In this document: one piece after another, positions 36,100-45,290 of the stretch | Layout: each line of letters opens with the position of its first letter | Position numbering within the stretch: position 1 is the stretch's first letter | Assembly: GCA_017505635.1 (NCBI GenBank) | Contig: JAFVOU010000046.1 | Coordinates: 100,686-164,685, forward strand | Length of the DNA stretch: 64,000 nucleotides | Reading direction: 5' to 3' | Source of the DNA: Oscillospiraceae bacterium | GTDB lineage: Bacteria; Bacillota; Clostridia; Oscillospirales; Ruminococcaceae | The notes under the pieces: model-generated | What the model saw: the letters and a program-made list of their open reading frames with translations, nothing else | The model's database searches: none | Told to the model about the DNA's origin: nothing | Made by a program: the position numbers and the translations under genes

Positions 36100-37047
36100 T
36101 CAGTCAAACAGAGAAGAGAGACACTGGTCGTTGTAAATTCTCTTGATTGCTTCTGCAAATACTTCTGCTACTGTTACAACATCGATTTTTTCAAGATGTT
36201 TTTCTTCAGGAAGCTGAATTGTGTCGAGAAGGATAAGTTCTTCGATTGCAGAATCTTTGATTCTCTGGATTGCAGGACCGGAGAGAACACCGTGTGTTGC
36301 ACATGCTCTTACAGATTTTGCACCGCGTTCTTTAAGTGCGTTTGCAGCGTTGCAGAGTGTACCTGCTGTATCGATAATGTCGTCGATGATAACAACGTTT
36401 TTGTCTTTGATTTCACCGATGATATTCATAACTTCACAAACGTTTGCCTTTGGACGGCGTTTGTCGATGATAGCGATTGGTGCATCAAGGTAGTTTGCAA
36501 AGTTTCTTGCTCTTGTTACGGAACCAAGGTCAGGGCTTACCACTACAAGGTCTTCGATTTCTTTTTTAACAAATTCTCTTGCAAGAATAGGCATACCAAC
36601 AAGGTGGTCAAGCGGAATGTTGAAGAAGCCCTGAATCTGTGCAGCATGAAGGTCCATTGTCAGTACGCGGTCTGCGCCTGCTGCTGTGATAAGGTCTGCA
36701 ACAAGTTTAGCTGTGATTGGGTCGCGGGATCTGCTCTTTCTGTCCTGACGAGCATAGCCGTAGTATGGCATAACTGCTGTGATGCGGCCTGCAGAAGCAC
36801 GTTTGAGTGCGTCAATCATAATGAGCAATTCCATAAGATTGTTGTTTACAGGTGCATTTGTGCTCTGTACAACAAATACATCGCTGCCGCGAACTGTTTC
36901 CTGAATGGAAACGGAGATTTCGCCGTCAGAGAATGTGCTTACTTCGCATTTGCCCAAAGGCATGCCCATTTCGTCTGCAATTTTCTGTGCAAGTTCCTTG
37001 CTTGCATTTGCAGCAAAAATCTTAATGTCTTTACCGTGAATGTTCAT
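36100..37047 (-). CDS. prs: Ribose-phosphate pyrophosphokinase
   Basis: This 315-residue enzyme makes PRPP from ribose-5-phosphate and ATP for nucleotide, His and Trp synthesis. Signatures: SFSDGEI near the start, the flexible loop [28 protein letters not shown], and the PRPP-binding loop [14 protein letters not shown]. Length is typical. A GAGGT site precedes ATG. It follows the GlmU-type acetyltransferase gene by 76 bases and is followed directly by pth, the same order as glmU-prs-spoVC-mfd in B. subtilis. Confidence 0.97.
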   Translation of the reverse strand: MNIHGKDIKIFAANASKELAQKIADEMGMPLGKCEVSTFSDGEISVSIQETVRGSDVFVVQSTNAPVNNNLMELLIMIDALKRASAGRITAVMPYYGYARQDRKSRSRDPITAKLVADLITAAGADRVLTMDLHAAQIQGFFNIPLDHLVGMPILAREFVKKEIEDLVVVSPDLGSVTRARNFANYLDAPIAIIDKRRPKANVCEVMNIIGEIKDKNVVIIDDIIDTAGTLCNAANALKERGAKSVRACATHGVLSGPAIQRIKDSAIEELILLDTIQLPEEKHLEKIDVVTVAEVFAEAIKRIYNDQCLSSLFD

Positions 37048-37123
37048 TTTGTACCTCTTTTTCTCTCTTGTCCTTATTTGAATATTTGGTTAAAAATAAT
37101 AAAGCCTATAAATAATTGTACAT

Positions 37124-37822
37124 TTATTTTGAGTGTTTTTCAATATATCCGCTGAGTTTTTTATTTGCCCAGCCGGATTTATTTTCCTGTCTTGCACGCG
37201 CAACTGCCAGATCGCCGTCAGGAACATCTTTTGTAACTGTGGAACCTGCTGCTGTGTAGGCGCCGTTGCCAACCTTTACCGGTGCAATAAGGTTTGTATT
37301 GCAACCGATAAACGCATAGTCGCCTATTGTGCAGCGGTTTTTTGCAGCACCGTCATAGTTTACTGTTACAACACCGCAGCCAAAGTTAACGTGTCTGCCC
37401 ACATCACTGTCACCGATATAGGTGAGATGTGCAATTGATGTGCCCTCGCCCACTGTAGAGTTTTTAACCTCCACAAAGTCACCGATTTTCACCTTCTTGC
37501 AGATGTGGCTGTTTGGACGAAGCTGTGTGAACGGACCAATTTTAGCACCGTCTTCCACAACCGATTCACTGCCCTGGGATGCATTGAAAACAACACCGTC
37601 GCCCACTGTGCAGTCTGTAAGCATACTGTTAGGACCTATAATACAGTTTTCGCCGATTGTTGTGTTTCCCCTGAGAATTGTGCCTGGAAGAATCTGTGTG
37701 CCTTTGCCGATTTTTACGTCTTCATCAATCACAATGCCGTGGCTTGTGAGAAACTCCACCCCGTTTGCTTCGTGCTTTGCAATAATTTCCAGATATTTCT
37801 TTTCGTTTTCAATTACTGACAT
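37124..37822 (-). CDS. GlmU-type acetyltransferase (C-terminal half only)
   Basis: This 232-residue left-handed beta-helix protein matches the acetyltransferase half of GlmU, including IRPNSH-type FTQLRPNS, FVEVKNSTVGEGTSIAHLTY and GVVTVNYDGAAKN. That half makes N-acetylglucosamine-1-phosphate from glucosamine-1-phosphate. It begins right at the domain boundary, with a short helix NGVEFLTSHGIVIDED; the uridyltransferase half is absent and no trace lies upstream. Position next to prs is that of glmU. The start is ATG 37822 (AAGGCGG upstream). The missing activity may be supplied by a separate gene. Confidence 0.88.
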   Translation of the reverse strand: MSVIENEKKYLEIIAKHEANGVEFLTSHGIVIDEDVKIGKGTQILPGTILRGNTTIGENCIIGPNSMLTDCTVGDGVVFNASQGSESVVEDGAKIGPFTQLRPNSHICKKVKIGDFVEVKNSTVGEGTSIAHLTYIGDSDVGRHVNFGCGVVTVNYDGAAKNRCTIGDYAFIGCNTNLIAPVKVGNGAYTAAGSTVTKDVPDGDLAVARARQENKSGWANKKLSGYIEKHSK

Positions 37823-37874
37823 AAAACACCGCCTTCTGTACAGATTAATATACACAGTTGTACATTATATTCTA

Positions 37875-37883
37875 ATTATATCA
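37875..37883 (-). promoter_or_regulatory. Extended -10 promoter of the glmU'-prs-pth-mfd operon
   Basis: Minus-strand TGATATAAT, an extended -10 element, about 53 bases before the first gene. No good -35 box is seen. Confidence 0.55.
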
Positions 37884-37987
37884 TACCTTATTGTTTATTT
37901 TTTTCAAGTGTTTATTTGATGATTTTTTAAAGCTGACAAAAATACCCCTGCCAATTATATATTTTTTGTGAAATATTGTTGCAGAAT

Positions 37988-38016
37988 TTGATTTTTTTAC
38001 ATTGTCATTGTATTAT
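37988..38016 (+). promoter_or_regulatory. Promoter of the hypothetical membrane gene at 38049
   Basis: TTGATT (37988-37993), 17 bases and TATTAT (38011-38016), 33 bases before the start codon. Confidence 0.6.
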
Positions 38017-38048
38017 AAAATCAATTTTATCAAATTAAAGGAGAAAAT

Positions 38049-38615
38049 ATGGACTTTATCAATCGTCTTACTTTAAAATTCAACAAAATATTAAAACTGT
38101 CTGTTTTCTTCGCTGTATATCTTGTTGTTTTATGGTTTTCCTTTTCCAGCAAAGGTATTTTTGTAGATGGACATTTCTACAAAAAAAGCGCCAATATGAC
38201 AACCATAACCTACACCTGCCGCAATCCTTTTGCAGATTTTAAAAAGATAATACTGGAAAAGCAGGTTGACGGTTCTGTTATAAAAATCGATGACAGCTAC
38301 ACCCTTACCGTAAACAAAAACGGAGATGTCTCAATTGCAGACAACACATCCATCGACGGAAACCTGCCTGACGCCCGCTGGGACCTGATTGCCAACCAGA
38401 GTGCCGAAAGCACCCGCATTGCCGCAACACATCAGCCGTATTTTCTTGTGTTTATAGTTTACGGTCTTTTTGCACTGTCCAGAATTTACAGCGCAAAAGT
38501 GTACGAATTTGTGTTCCGCAACCGCGCTGCCGGTGAAAGCTATTACAGAATATTCAACATTGTTTTCACCGTTATCACCGCAGCGGTTATGGTATATTTT
38601 ATTCTGCCTGTTTAA
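38049..38615 (+). CDS. Hypothetical membrane protein, three spans
   Basis: I do not recognise this 188-residue protein. It has a hydrophobic segment at about 15-33, an outer domain of about 95 residues with beta-type sequence, and two further segments at about 135-150 and 168-187 joined by a charged loop (EFVFRNRAAGESYYR). GGAG precedes ATG, it has its own promoter and a terminator follows, so it is a real monocistronic gene. Confidence 0.75.
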   Translation: MDFINRLTLKFNKILKLSVFFAVYLVVLWFSFSSKGIFVDGHFYKKSANMTTITYTCRNPFADFKKIILEKQVDGSVIKIDDSYTLTVNKNGDVSIADNTSIDGNLPDARWDLIANQSAESTRIAATHQPYFLVFIVYGLFALSRIYSAKVYEFVFRNRAAGESYYRIFNIVFTVITAAVMVYFILPV

Positions 38616-38650
38616 ACGTAATATCTTTTAAAACACAATAACTGCAACAT

Positions 38651-38678
38651 AAAAGGGACATCATCCGATGTCCCTTTT
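38651..38678. terminator. Bidirectional terminator between the membrane gene and pepT
   Basis: AAAAGGGACATC / GATGTCCCTTTT, 12 bp with a 4-base loop; T runs occur on both strands between the convergent genes. Confidence 0.9.
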
Positions 38679-38692
38679 GATTTTTGCTTATA

Positions 38693-39910
38693 TTATTTTT
38701 CTGCGTACAGTTTAATGATGTTTTTAACTGTTTCGGTGCATTTTTCCATATTTTCTTTTGTGTTGCATTCGTATTTGCCGTGAAAGTTCATGCCGCCGGT
38801 TGCAAGGTTTGGACAAGGCAGACCCATAAAGCTTAAACGTGCACCGTCTGTGCCCCCGCGGATTGCAACATCCTTTGGTACAAGACCTGCCATTTCAACC
38901 GCTTTGCGGGCATTTTCAATAAGGTGAAAATGCGGCAGAATCATGCATTTCATATTGCGGTAGCTTTCCTTTGTTTCCACTGCAACAAGTTCCTTGCCGT
39001 ATTTTTTGTTGATAAAGTCACCAACCTCGTGCATAAGGTTAACCTTCTGCACAATTTTTTCATCGTCATGGTCACGGAGAATATAGTGCATAACGGTTTT
39101 TTCGGTGCTGCCGTCAAAGTTTGTAAGATGATAGAAGCCCTCAAAACCTTCGGTATATTCCGGTCTTTCAAAACAAGGCAGCATACTGTCAAATTCCATA
39201 GCCACACGCTGGCTGTTTATCATCTGGTTTTTGGAAGAACCCGGATGGATGGAACGGCCGTTGATTGTTACTGTTGCGGAGTATGCATTGAAGTTCTGAT
39301 ATTCAATTTCTCCAGGCAGACCGCCGTCAACTGTATAACCGAACTGTGCACCAAAGCCTTCCACATCAAAAAGGTCTGCACCGCGGCCTATTTCTTCGTC
39401 AGGAGTAAAACCAACAGCTATTCTGCCGTGCGGAATATTTTCTGCAATAATTTCTTCCACAGCCTGCATAATAACCGCAATGCCTGCCTTGTCGTCACTG
39501 CCAAGGAGTGTTGTGCCGTCGGTTGTGATAAGTGTATGACCTTTGAAGGAAGCAAGTTCAGGAAAATCAGCAGGACTTAAAATATCGCCGCTGCCGGCAA
39601 GCAGAACATCGCCGCCGTCATAGTTTTCGATAATCTGAGGCTTGATATCCCAGCCGCTGAACTCAGGTGCTGTATCCATATGTGCAATAAAGCCGATGCA
39701 AGGCACATCTTCATACCCTTCTGTTGCAGGCAGATAGCCGTAAACATAGCCTTTGTCCACCTTTACATCACAAAGACCCATTGCTGTCATTTCGTTTTTA
39801 AGAAATTCAGCAACATCAAGCTGACAAGGTGAAGAAGGACAGCTTTCGCAGTTTTCGTCCGATGGGGAAGAAATTTTTATGTAGCTTAAAAATTTATCTG
39901 TTACGCTCAT
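38693..39910 (-). CDS. pepT: Peptidase T (tripeptidase)
   Basis: This 405-residue M20 zinc peptidase removes the N-terminal residue from tripeptides. Metal and catalytic signatures are in place: FIAHMDTAPEFSG (first His and Asp), GSDDKAG, FTPDEEIGRGAD (catalytic Glu pair), and the closing RGGTDGARLSFMGLP. Length matches PepT (about 405-410). GGAGA precedes ATG. It stands alone; a 200-base gap separates it from the divergent fucosamine operon. Confidence 0.96.
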   Translation of the reverse strand: MSVTDKFLSYIKISSPSDENCESCPSSPCQLDVAEFLKNEMTAMGLCDVKVDKGYVYGYLPATEGYEDVPCIGFIAHMDTAPEFSGWDIKPQIIENYDGGDVLLAGSGDILSPADFPELASFKGHTLITTDGTTLLGSDDKAGIAVIMQAVEEIIAENIPHGRIAVGFTPDEEIGRGADLFDVEGFGAQFGYTVDGGLPGEIEYQNFNAYSATVTINGRSIHPGSSKNQMINSQRVAMEFDSMLPCFERPEYTEGFEGFYHLTNFDGSTEKTVMHYILRDHDDEKIVQKVNLMHEVGDFINKKYGKELVAVETKESYRNMKCMILPHFHLIENARKAVEMAGLVPKDVAIRGGTDGARLSFMGLPCPNLATGGMNFHGKYECNTKENMEKCTETVKNIIKLYAEK

Positions 39911-40041
39911 TGTAAATCTCCTTTTGCCGCGTAAAACGGCACTGTTTATTTTATGTTTTTATTCTACCACAAAATACAGAAAATCAATACTTTTTTATGT
40001 TATTTTTGCTTTATATACTTTTAATATTACAAAAAATATGT

Positions 40042-40047
40042 TAGAAT
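40042..40047 (+). promoter_or_regulatory. Extended -10 promoter of the fucosamine operon
   Basis: TGTTAGAAT at 40039-40047 is an extended -10 element with TAGAAT as the hexamer. No convincing -35 box. Start predicted near 40054. Confidence 0.5.
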
Positions 40048-40056
40048 AAATTGAAT

Positions 40057-40072
40057 ATATGCGTTTGCATAT
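40057..40072. promoter_or_regulatory. Palindrome at the start of the fucosamine operon transcript
   Basis: ATATGC-GTTT-GCATAT, six perfect base pairs, extended to TTGA...TCAA at 40051-40075 with a small mismatch. It lies at +1 and just after, a place for an operator or a 5' mRNA stem. Confidence 0.45.
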
Positions 40073-40111
40073 CAATTTTGTAAATTAAAGCTATGCTTTG
40101 GAGGATATATT

Positions 40112-41152
40112 ATGTCAGTTTTTACAGGTAAAACCCTTTTGATTACAGGTGGTACAGGCAGTTTCGGCCACACAGTTCTCAAACATTTTTTGACAACCGA
40201 TATCGGCGAAATCCGCATCTTCTCCCGTGACGAAAAGAAGCAGGACGATATGCGTCACGACCTGCAGGTACAGTATCCTGTTGAAAGCCAGAAGGTTAAA
40301 TTCTACATCGGTGACGTAAGGGATATCAACAGTGTGGACAATGCTATGAACGGCGTTGACTTTATCTTCCACGCTGCAGCACTCAAACAGGTGCCTTCCT
40401 GTGAATTTTTCCCTGTTGAAGCAGTAAAAACAAACGTACTTGGCACAGAAAACGTGCTTACAAGTGCTATCCGTCACGGTGTAAAAAGAGTTGTTTGCCT
40501 TTCCACAGACAAGGCTGCATACCCAATCAACGCAATGGGCATCTCCAAGGCTATGATGGAAAAGGTTATCGTGGCAAAATCCAGAACAGTTGACCCTGAA
40601 AAAACAACAATCTGCTGTACAAGATACGGCAACGTTATGTGCAGCCGCGGCAGTGTTATTCCGCTTTTCCGTGAACAGATAAGACAGGGCAAACCGCTGA
40701 CAATCACAAACCCTGAAATGACACGCTTCCTTATGAACCTTGACGAAGCTGTTGACCTTGTTGTATTTGCATTTACAAACGGCCAGCCGGGCGACCTGTT
40801 TGTTCAGAAATCACCTGCATGTACAATCGGCGACCTTGCAAAGGCAACACAGCAGCTGTTTGGTGATACAGGCATCAAAATTATCGGCGAAAGACACGGC
40901 GAAAAACTTTACGAAACACTGCTTACAGAGGAAGAAGCTGCAAAAGCTATCGATATGGGCGGCTACTACCGCGTACCTGCTGACAACCGCGACCTGAACT
41001 ATGACAAATACTTTGTGGAAGGCAGAACAGAAGAAAAGGTTCTCCACCAGTACAACAGCCATAATACAGAACGTCTTGACATCGAAGGCACAATTGCAAA
41101 GATGAAGACAACAGATTATATAAAAGAGGAGCTGGCTAAACTTGAAAGATAG
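40112..41152 (+). CDS. UDP-GlcNAc 4,6-dehydratase/5-epimerase, CapE/FnlA type
   Basis: This 346-residue short-chain dehydrogenase has GGTGSFG for NAD(P), and the LSTDKAAYPINAMGISK catalytic segment with Met in place of the usual Tyr, as in the inverting CapE/FnlA branch. It matches CapE/FnlA/WbjB in length and motif, and performs the first of three steps to UDP-N-acetyl-L-fucosamine. It is first in the operon, with GGAGGA before ATG. It overlaps the next gene by 11 bases. Confidence 0.92.
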   Translation: MSVFTGKTLLITGGTGSFGHTVLKHFLTTDIGEIRIFSRDEKKQDDMRHDLQVQYPVESQKVKFYIGDVRDINSVDNAMNGVDFIFHAAALKQVPSCEFFPVEAVKTNVLGTENVLTSAIRHGVKRVVCLSTDKAAYPINAMGISKAMMEKVIVAKSRTVDPEKTTICCTRYGNVMCSRGSVIPLFREQIRQGKPLTITNPEMTRFLMNLDEAVDLVVFAFTNGQPGDLFVQKSPACTIGDLAKATQQLFGDTGIKIIGERHGEKLYETLLTEEEAAKAIDMGGYYRVPADNRDLNYDKYFVEGRTEEKVLHQYNSHNTERLDIEGTIAKMKTTDYIKEELAKLER

Positions 41153-42257
41153 AAAAATTCTTATCACAGGTGCCCGCGGCTTTGTGGGAAAAAACCTGAC
41201 AGCAACACTTCTGCAGAAAGGCTATACAAACCTTTATCTGTTTGACCGGGAAGACAGCCTTGAAGCTCTGGACAAGTACTGTGCTGACTGCGACTTTGTT
41301 TTTCACCTTGCAGGTGTAAACCGTCCCCAGAGTACAAGCGAATTCTACGAAGGCAACACAGATTTTTCTGCCAAACTGCTGGAAACACTTAAAAAACACA
41401 ACAACGGCTGCGGTGTTATCGTGTCTTCCTCCATTCAGGCACTGCTGGACAACGACTACGGCAAAAGCAAAAAAATGGGTGAAGAACTGTTTTTGAACAA
41501 CGGTCTTAACCCTGCATACATCGTGCGCCTTTACGGCGTATTCGGCAAATGGTCAAAGCCTAACTACAACACAGTTGTGGCAACATTCTGCTACAACGTG
41601 GCACACGGCCTGCCTTTGCAGATTAATGACCCAAGCTATGAACTTACACTTTGCTACATTGACGATGTAATTGCAAAGTTTGTTGATATCTTTGAAAACG
41701 AAAACGATTACACAGCAGGTTTCTTTGAAATTGACACACTGCATAAAATCACACTTGGCAGACTTGCAAGCACAATCCAGTCCTTTGGCAAAAACCGCGA
41801 AACCCTGGTTATGCCAAACCTTAACGGCCTTCTGGAACAGCGCCTTTACGGCACATATCTGTCCTACCTTGAAAACAACGATTTCAGCTATCCGCTCAAA
41901 AAGAACGAAGACAACCGCGGCTGGCTGGCAGAGTTTATAAAAAGCGAAAGCTTTGGCCAGATTTTTATCAGCACAACCAAACCGGGCATCACACGCGGCG
42001 ACCACTGGCATCACACAAAGGTGGAAAAATTCTTTGTTATCAAAGGCAAGGCAACAATCAGCTTCCGCCATATGATTACAAACGAAATTATCCGATACGA
42101 AGTTTGCGGCGACAACCCTACCGTTGTGGATATCCCTGTAGGCTACACACACAACATCACCAACACAGGCGACGAAGAAATGATTTGCCTGTTCTGGTCC
42201 AACCAGATTTTCGACCCTCAGAACCCTGACACATACTATACAAAGGTGGATTTGTAA
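41142..42257 (+). CDS. CapF/FnlB-type UDP-sugar reductase with cupin domain
   Basis: This 371-residue bifunctional protein has an N-terminal SDR domain (ITGARGFVGKNLT; YGKSKKMGEE) and a C-terminal cupin (about 250-371; GDHWHHTKVEKFFVIKG, with metal-binding His). In the CapF family the cupin epimerises and the SDR reduces the keto sugar to UDP-N-acetyl-6-deoxy-L-talosamine. It lies between the CapE and CapG types, as in known capsule operons. Start codon is TTG, coupled to the gene before. Confidence 0.93.
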   Translation: MKDRKILITGARGFVGKNLTATLLQKGYTNLYLFDREDSLEALDKYCADCDFVFHLAGVNRPQSTSEFYEGNTDFSAKLLETLKKHNNGCGVIVSSSIQALLDNDYGKSKKMGEELFLNNGLNPAYIVRLYGVFGKWSKPNYNTVVATFCYNVAHGLPLQINDPSYELTLCYIDDVIAKFVDIFENENDYTAGFFEIDTLHKITLGRLASTIQSFGKNRETLVMPNLNGLLEQRLYGTYLSYLENNDFSYPLKKNEDNRGWLAEFIKSESFGQIFISTTKPGITRGDHWHHTKVEKFFVIKGKATISFRHMITNEIIRYEVCGDNPTVVDIPVGYTHNITNTGDEEMICLFWSNQIFDPQNPDTYYTKVDL

Positions 42258-42259
42258 TT

Positions 42260-42778
42260 ATGAAAAGATTGGTTATTCTTGGCTTTGGCGGCTATGGCAA
42301 AACAATAGAAGACGTTGTTCTCTCTGCAGAAATGTTTGACGAAATCATCTTTCTTGATGACAATGCAAAGGATGAAAAGGTTAAGGGTGTGTGCAGAGAC
42401 TATGTAAATTACATAGATGAAAACACATGGTTTTACCCTGCATTCGGCAACAACAACCTGCGCGTTGAATGGATTTATCTGCTAAACGGCGCAAAGGCAC
42501 AGGTGCCGACAATTATTCACCCTACAGCTTATGTAAGCCCAAATGCAGTTGTGGAAGCAGGCTGTGCTGTATTGCCTCAGGCTGTTATCAACACAACAGC
42601 TAAAGTGCGCACAGGCTGCATTGTAAATTTCGGCGCAGTTGTTGACCACGATGTTATCATCGAAAAAGGTGTGCATCTGTGCATCAACAGCGTGGTTAAA
42701 GCCTACAACCGCATTGCCCCGTTTGCAAAAATAGAGGCAGGTCAGGTAATATTCAACAATACTTTCGTAATGGAGTAA
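42260..42778 (+). CDS. NeuD/PglD-like sugar acetyltransferase, short form
   Basis: This 172-residue protein has an N-terminal Rossmann-like domain (LVILGFGGYGKTIEDVV) and a left-handed beta-helix with NFGAVVDHDVIIEKG, where the DHD His is the likely base as in NeuD/PglD. It is shorter than the usual 200-215 residues at the C-terminal end. It may acetylate a sugar of this pathway; the substrate is unknown. It begins 2 bases after the CapF-type gene and is followed by the CapG type in 4 bases. Confidence 0.82.
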   Translation: MKRLVILGFGGYGKTIEDVVLSAEMFDEIIFLDDNAKDEKVKGVCRDYVNYIDENTWFYPAFGNNNLRVEWIYLLNGAKAQVPTIIHPTAYVSPNAVVEAGCAVLPQAVINTTAKVRTGCIVNFGAVVDHDVIIEKGVHLCINSVVKAYNRIAPFAKIEAGQVIFNNTFVME

Positions 42779-42782
42779 TAAA

Positions 42783-43925
42783 ATGAGCAAACTTAAACTT
42801 ATGACAATTATCGGCACAAGACCGGAAATTATCCGTCTTGCTGCCGTTATCAAAAAATGCGATAAATATTTTGACCAGATTCTTGTACACACAGGTCAGA
42901 ACTATGACTACGAACTCAACCAGGTTTTCTTTGATGACCTTGGTCTGCGTGCACCTGACTTTTACCTTGACGCTGTAGGCAAGGACCTTGGCGAAACAAT
43001 TGGCAATATCATTGCCAAAAGCTATGCACTTATGGTGGAACAGAAGCCTGATGCACTGCTTATTCTTGGCGACACAAACAGCTGTCTTTCCGCTATCAGT
43101 GCAAAAAGGCTGCACATTCCTATCTTCCATATGGAAGCAGGCAACCGCTGCTTTGACGAATGTCTGCCTGAAGAAACAAACCGCAGAATTGTTGACCATA
43201 TTGCAGACGTAAACCTTTGCTATTCTGAACACGCACGCCGTTACCTCAACAGCGAAGGCACCGCAAAGGAAAGAACCTATGTTACAGGCAGTCCAATGGC
43301 TGAAGTTCTGCACGAAAACCTTGAACAGATTAAATCTTCCGACATTCTTGAAAGACTTGGTCTTGAAAAAGGCAAATACATCCTGCTTTCTGCACACAGA
43401 GAAGAAAACATCGACACAGAACAGAACTTCTTCAATCTGATGAATGCAGTCAATGCCATGGCAGAAAAATACGATATGCCTATCCTTTATTCCTGCCACC
43501 CAAGAAGTGCAAAATTTATTGCACAGCGCGGTTTTGTGTTTGACAAACGCGTTATCCAGAACAAGCCCCTTGGTTTCCACGACTACAACAACCTGCAGAT
43601 GAATGCTTTTGCAGTTGTTTCCGACAGCGGCACATTGCCTGAAGAAAGCAGTTTCTTCCTCTCTGTTGGCAATCCGTTCCCTGCTGTATGCATCCGCACA
43701 TCCACAGAACGTCCTGAAGCTTTGGACAAGGGCAACTTTATCCTTGCAGGCATCACAACAGAACAGGTTCTGCAGGCTGTTGACACAGCAGTTGAAATGA
43801 ACGCAAACGAAGACTTTGGCATCCCTGTGCCAAACTACACAGACGAAAATGTTTCCACAAAGGTTGTAAAACTTATTCAGAGCTATACTGGCGTTGTAAA
43901 CAAAATGGTTTGGAGAAAATATTAA
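42783..43925 (+). CDS. CapG/FnlC-type UDP-N-acetyl-L-fucosamine synthase
   Basis: This 380-residue protein has the UDP-GlcNAc 2-epimerase fold with TIIGTRPEIIRLAAV, HMEAGNRCFDECLPEE, TAHREENID-like SAHREENID and SDSGTLPEESSF. In an operon with CapE and CapF types this family does the last step, C2 epimerisation of UDP-N-acetyl-6-deoxy-L-talosamine to UDP-N-acetyl-L-fucosamine. A WecB-type reaction is possible but less likely from context. Confidence 0.92.
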   Translation: MSKLKLMTIIGTRPEIIRLAAVIKKCDKYFDQILVHTGQNYDYELNQVFFDDLGLRAPDFYLDAVGKDLGETIGNIIAKSYALMVEQKPDALLILGDTNSCLSAISAKRLHIPIFHMEAGNRCFDECLPEETNRRIVDHIADVNLCYSEHARRYLNSEGTAKERTYVTGSPMAEVLHENLEQIKSSDILERLGLEKGKYILLSAHREENIDTEQNFFNLMNAVNAMAEKYDMPILYSCHPRSAKFIAQRGFVFDKRVIQNKPLGFHDYNNLQMNAFAVVSDSGTLPEESSFFLSVGNPFPAVCIRTSTERPEALDKGNFILAGITTEQVLQAVDTAVEMNANEDFGIPVPNYTDENVSTKVVKLIQSYTGVVNKMVWRKY

Positions 43926-43988
43926 TCTCCTTATCCGTACCGATGCAGACGAACACACATATTGTCTGTACAAAGCATAATTATAAGC

Positions 43989-44010
43989 GGGACGCCGGAA
44001 ACGCCGTCCC
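43989..44010 (+). other. Intercistronic hairpin with GAAA tetraloop
   Basis: GGGACG-C-CG and its complement close a GAAA loop with a single C-C mismatch. It lies in the 114-base gap before the WbuB-like gene, with no T run, so it is not a terminator. It may stabilise or process the operon mRNA. Confidence 0.55.
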
Positions 44011-44039
44011 CTGCAATATTTAAAATTCAGAGGTCCACT

Positions 44040-45260
44040 TTGAAAAAAAGAATTCTGATTATAAGCCAGCATTTCTGGCCCGAAAATTTCCGCATAAGCG
44101 ATATTGCGCAGGGTTTTGCCGAAAACGAAATTGAAGTTGATGTGCTTTGCGGCATACCAAACTACCCAAACGGCAATATTCCCGACGGCTACGGTTTTTT
44201 TAAAAACTTAAAACAGAATTACAATGGTGTAAATGTGCACAGATGCTGGGAAATAACAAGAAAGGGCAATTCTTCCATAAGAATTTTCCTCAACTATGTT
44301 TCCTATCCGTTTTTTGCAAGTTTTAAGGTTTTATCCTTCCTTGGCAAAAAATACGATGCTGTTTTCTGCTATGAAACCAGCCCTGTGTATATGATTTTTC
44401 CTGCCATTGTATATTCAAAGCTTAAAAAGGTTCCTTTGACTACATATGTGCTGGACCTGTGGCCCGAAAATCTTTATTCCGTGCTGCCTATCCAGAACAG
44501 ATTTCTGCAGAAGGTGTGCGAGGTTACAAGCCACTGGCACTATAAAAAAAGCGACAGGCTTATCGCTATGAGCCCGTCACTTAAAGAAAAACTGATTGCC
44601 GTTACAGGCAAAGACAGCAGAAAAGTTGCTGTTATTCCGCAGTACTGCGAAAGTTTTTACGAAACAGAGATTGTTGACAAAGAACTGACCGAAAAATACA
44701 AGGATTATTTCAAGGTGGTTTACGCAGGCAACATAAGCCCTGCGCAGAACCTTGAGGTTGCTGTGGATGCCTCTGTGCTGCTGAAAAATGACGGCATAAA
44801 AGATGTTAAATTTATCATTGTCGGTGATGGTATGTCAAAATCCGACATTGAAAAATATGTTGCCGGAAAAGATGTAAAAGAATACTTTGATTTTCTTGGC
44901 AGCAAGCCTGTTACCGATATGCCAAAATATCACACCCTTGCAGACTGTCTTTTTGCTCCACTTGCAAAAAGCGATTTGATTGGTCTGACAATTCCTGCAA
45001 AGGTGACAAGCTATATGGCAGGCAGAAAACCTGTTGTCACCTGCATTGACGGTGAAGGCAGCCTTGTTATCGAAAAAGCAAATGCAGGCCTTACAGGCGA
45101 AAGCGGCAACAGCGCACAGCTTGCCGAAAATATAAAAACTCTTTATAATATGTCCCCTGAAAGCAGAAAACAGCTTGGTGACAACGCCTTTAACTATCAC
45201 CTTGAACACCACGAGCGCAACAAGGTTCTGGGGCAGCTGATTGATTTTATCTTTGAATAA
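44040..45260 (+). CDS. GT4 glycosyltransferase, WbuB-like (L-FucNAc transferase)
   Basis: This 406-residue glycosyltransferase has the GT4 form: RILIISQHFWPENFRISD at the front, LWPENLYS, and EYFDFLGSKP followed by AKVTSYMAGRKPVV in the nucleotide-sugar domain. The WbuB-type branch transfers L-FucNAc, and here it follows the complete UDP-L-FucNAc set, which supports that donor. TTG at 44040 is the start, with AGAGGT six bases upstream; a longer frame would pass through the hairpin. One membrane-associated segment at about 80-110. Confidence 0.87.
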   Translation: MKKRILIISQHFWPENFRISDIAQGFAENEIEVDVLCGIPNYPNGNIPDGYGFFKNLKQNYNGVNVHRCWEITRKGNSSIRIFLNYVSYPFFASFKVLSFLGKKYDAVFCYETSPVYMIFPAIVYSKLKKVPLTTYVLDLWPENLYSVLPIQNRFLQKVCEVTSHWHYKKSDRLIAMSPSLKEKLIAVTGKDSRKVAVIPQYCESFYETEIVDKELTEKYKDYFKVVYAGNISPAQNLEVAVDASVLLKNDGIKDVKFIIVGDGMSKSDIEKYVAGKDVKEYFDFLGSKPVTDMPKYHTLADCLFAPLAKSDLIGLTIPAKVTSYMAGRKPVVTCIDGEGSLVIEKANAGLTGESGNSAQLAENIKTLYNMSPESRKQLGDNAFNYHLEHHERNKVLGQLIDFIFE

Positions 45261-45290
45261 ACTACTATTTACTTAACGGAGGGCTATTCC

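Noticed and set aside
42753..44072. 439-codon minus-strand frame opposite the CapG-type gene
   Set aside because: Antisense to a conserved enzyme, with no start signals of its own.
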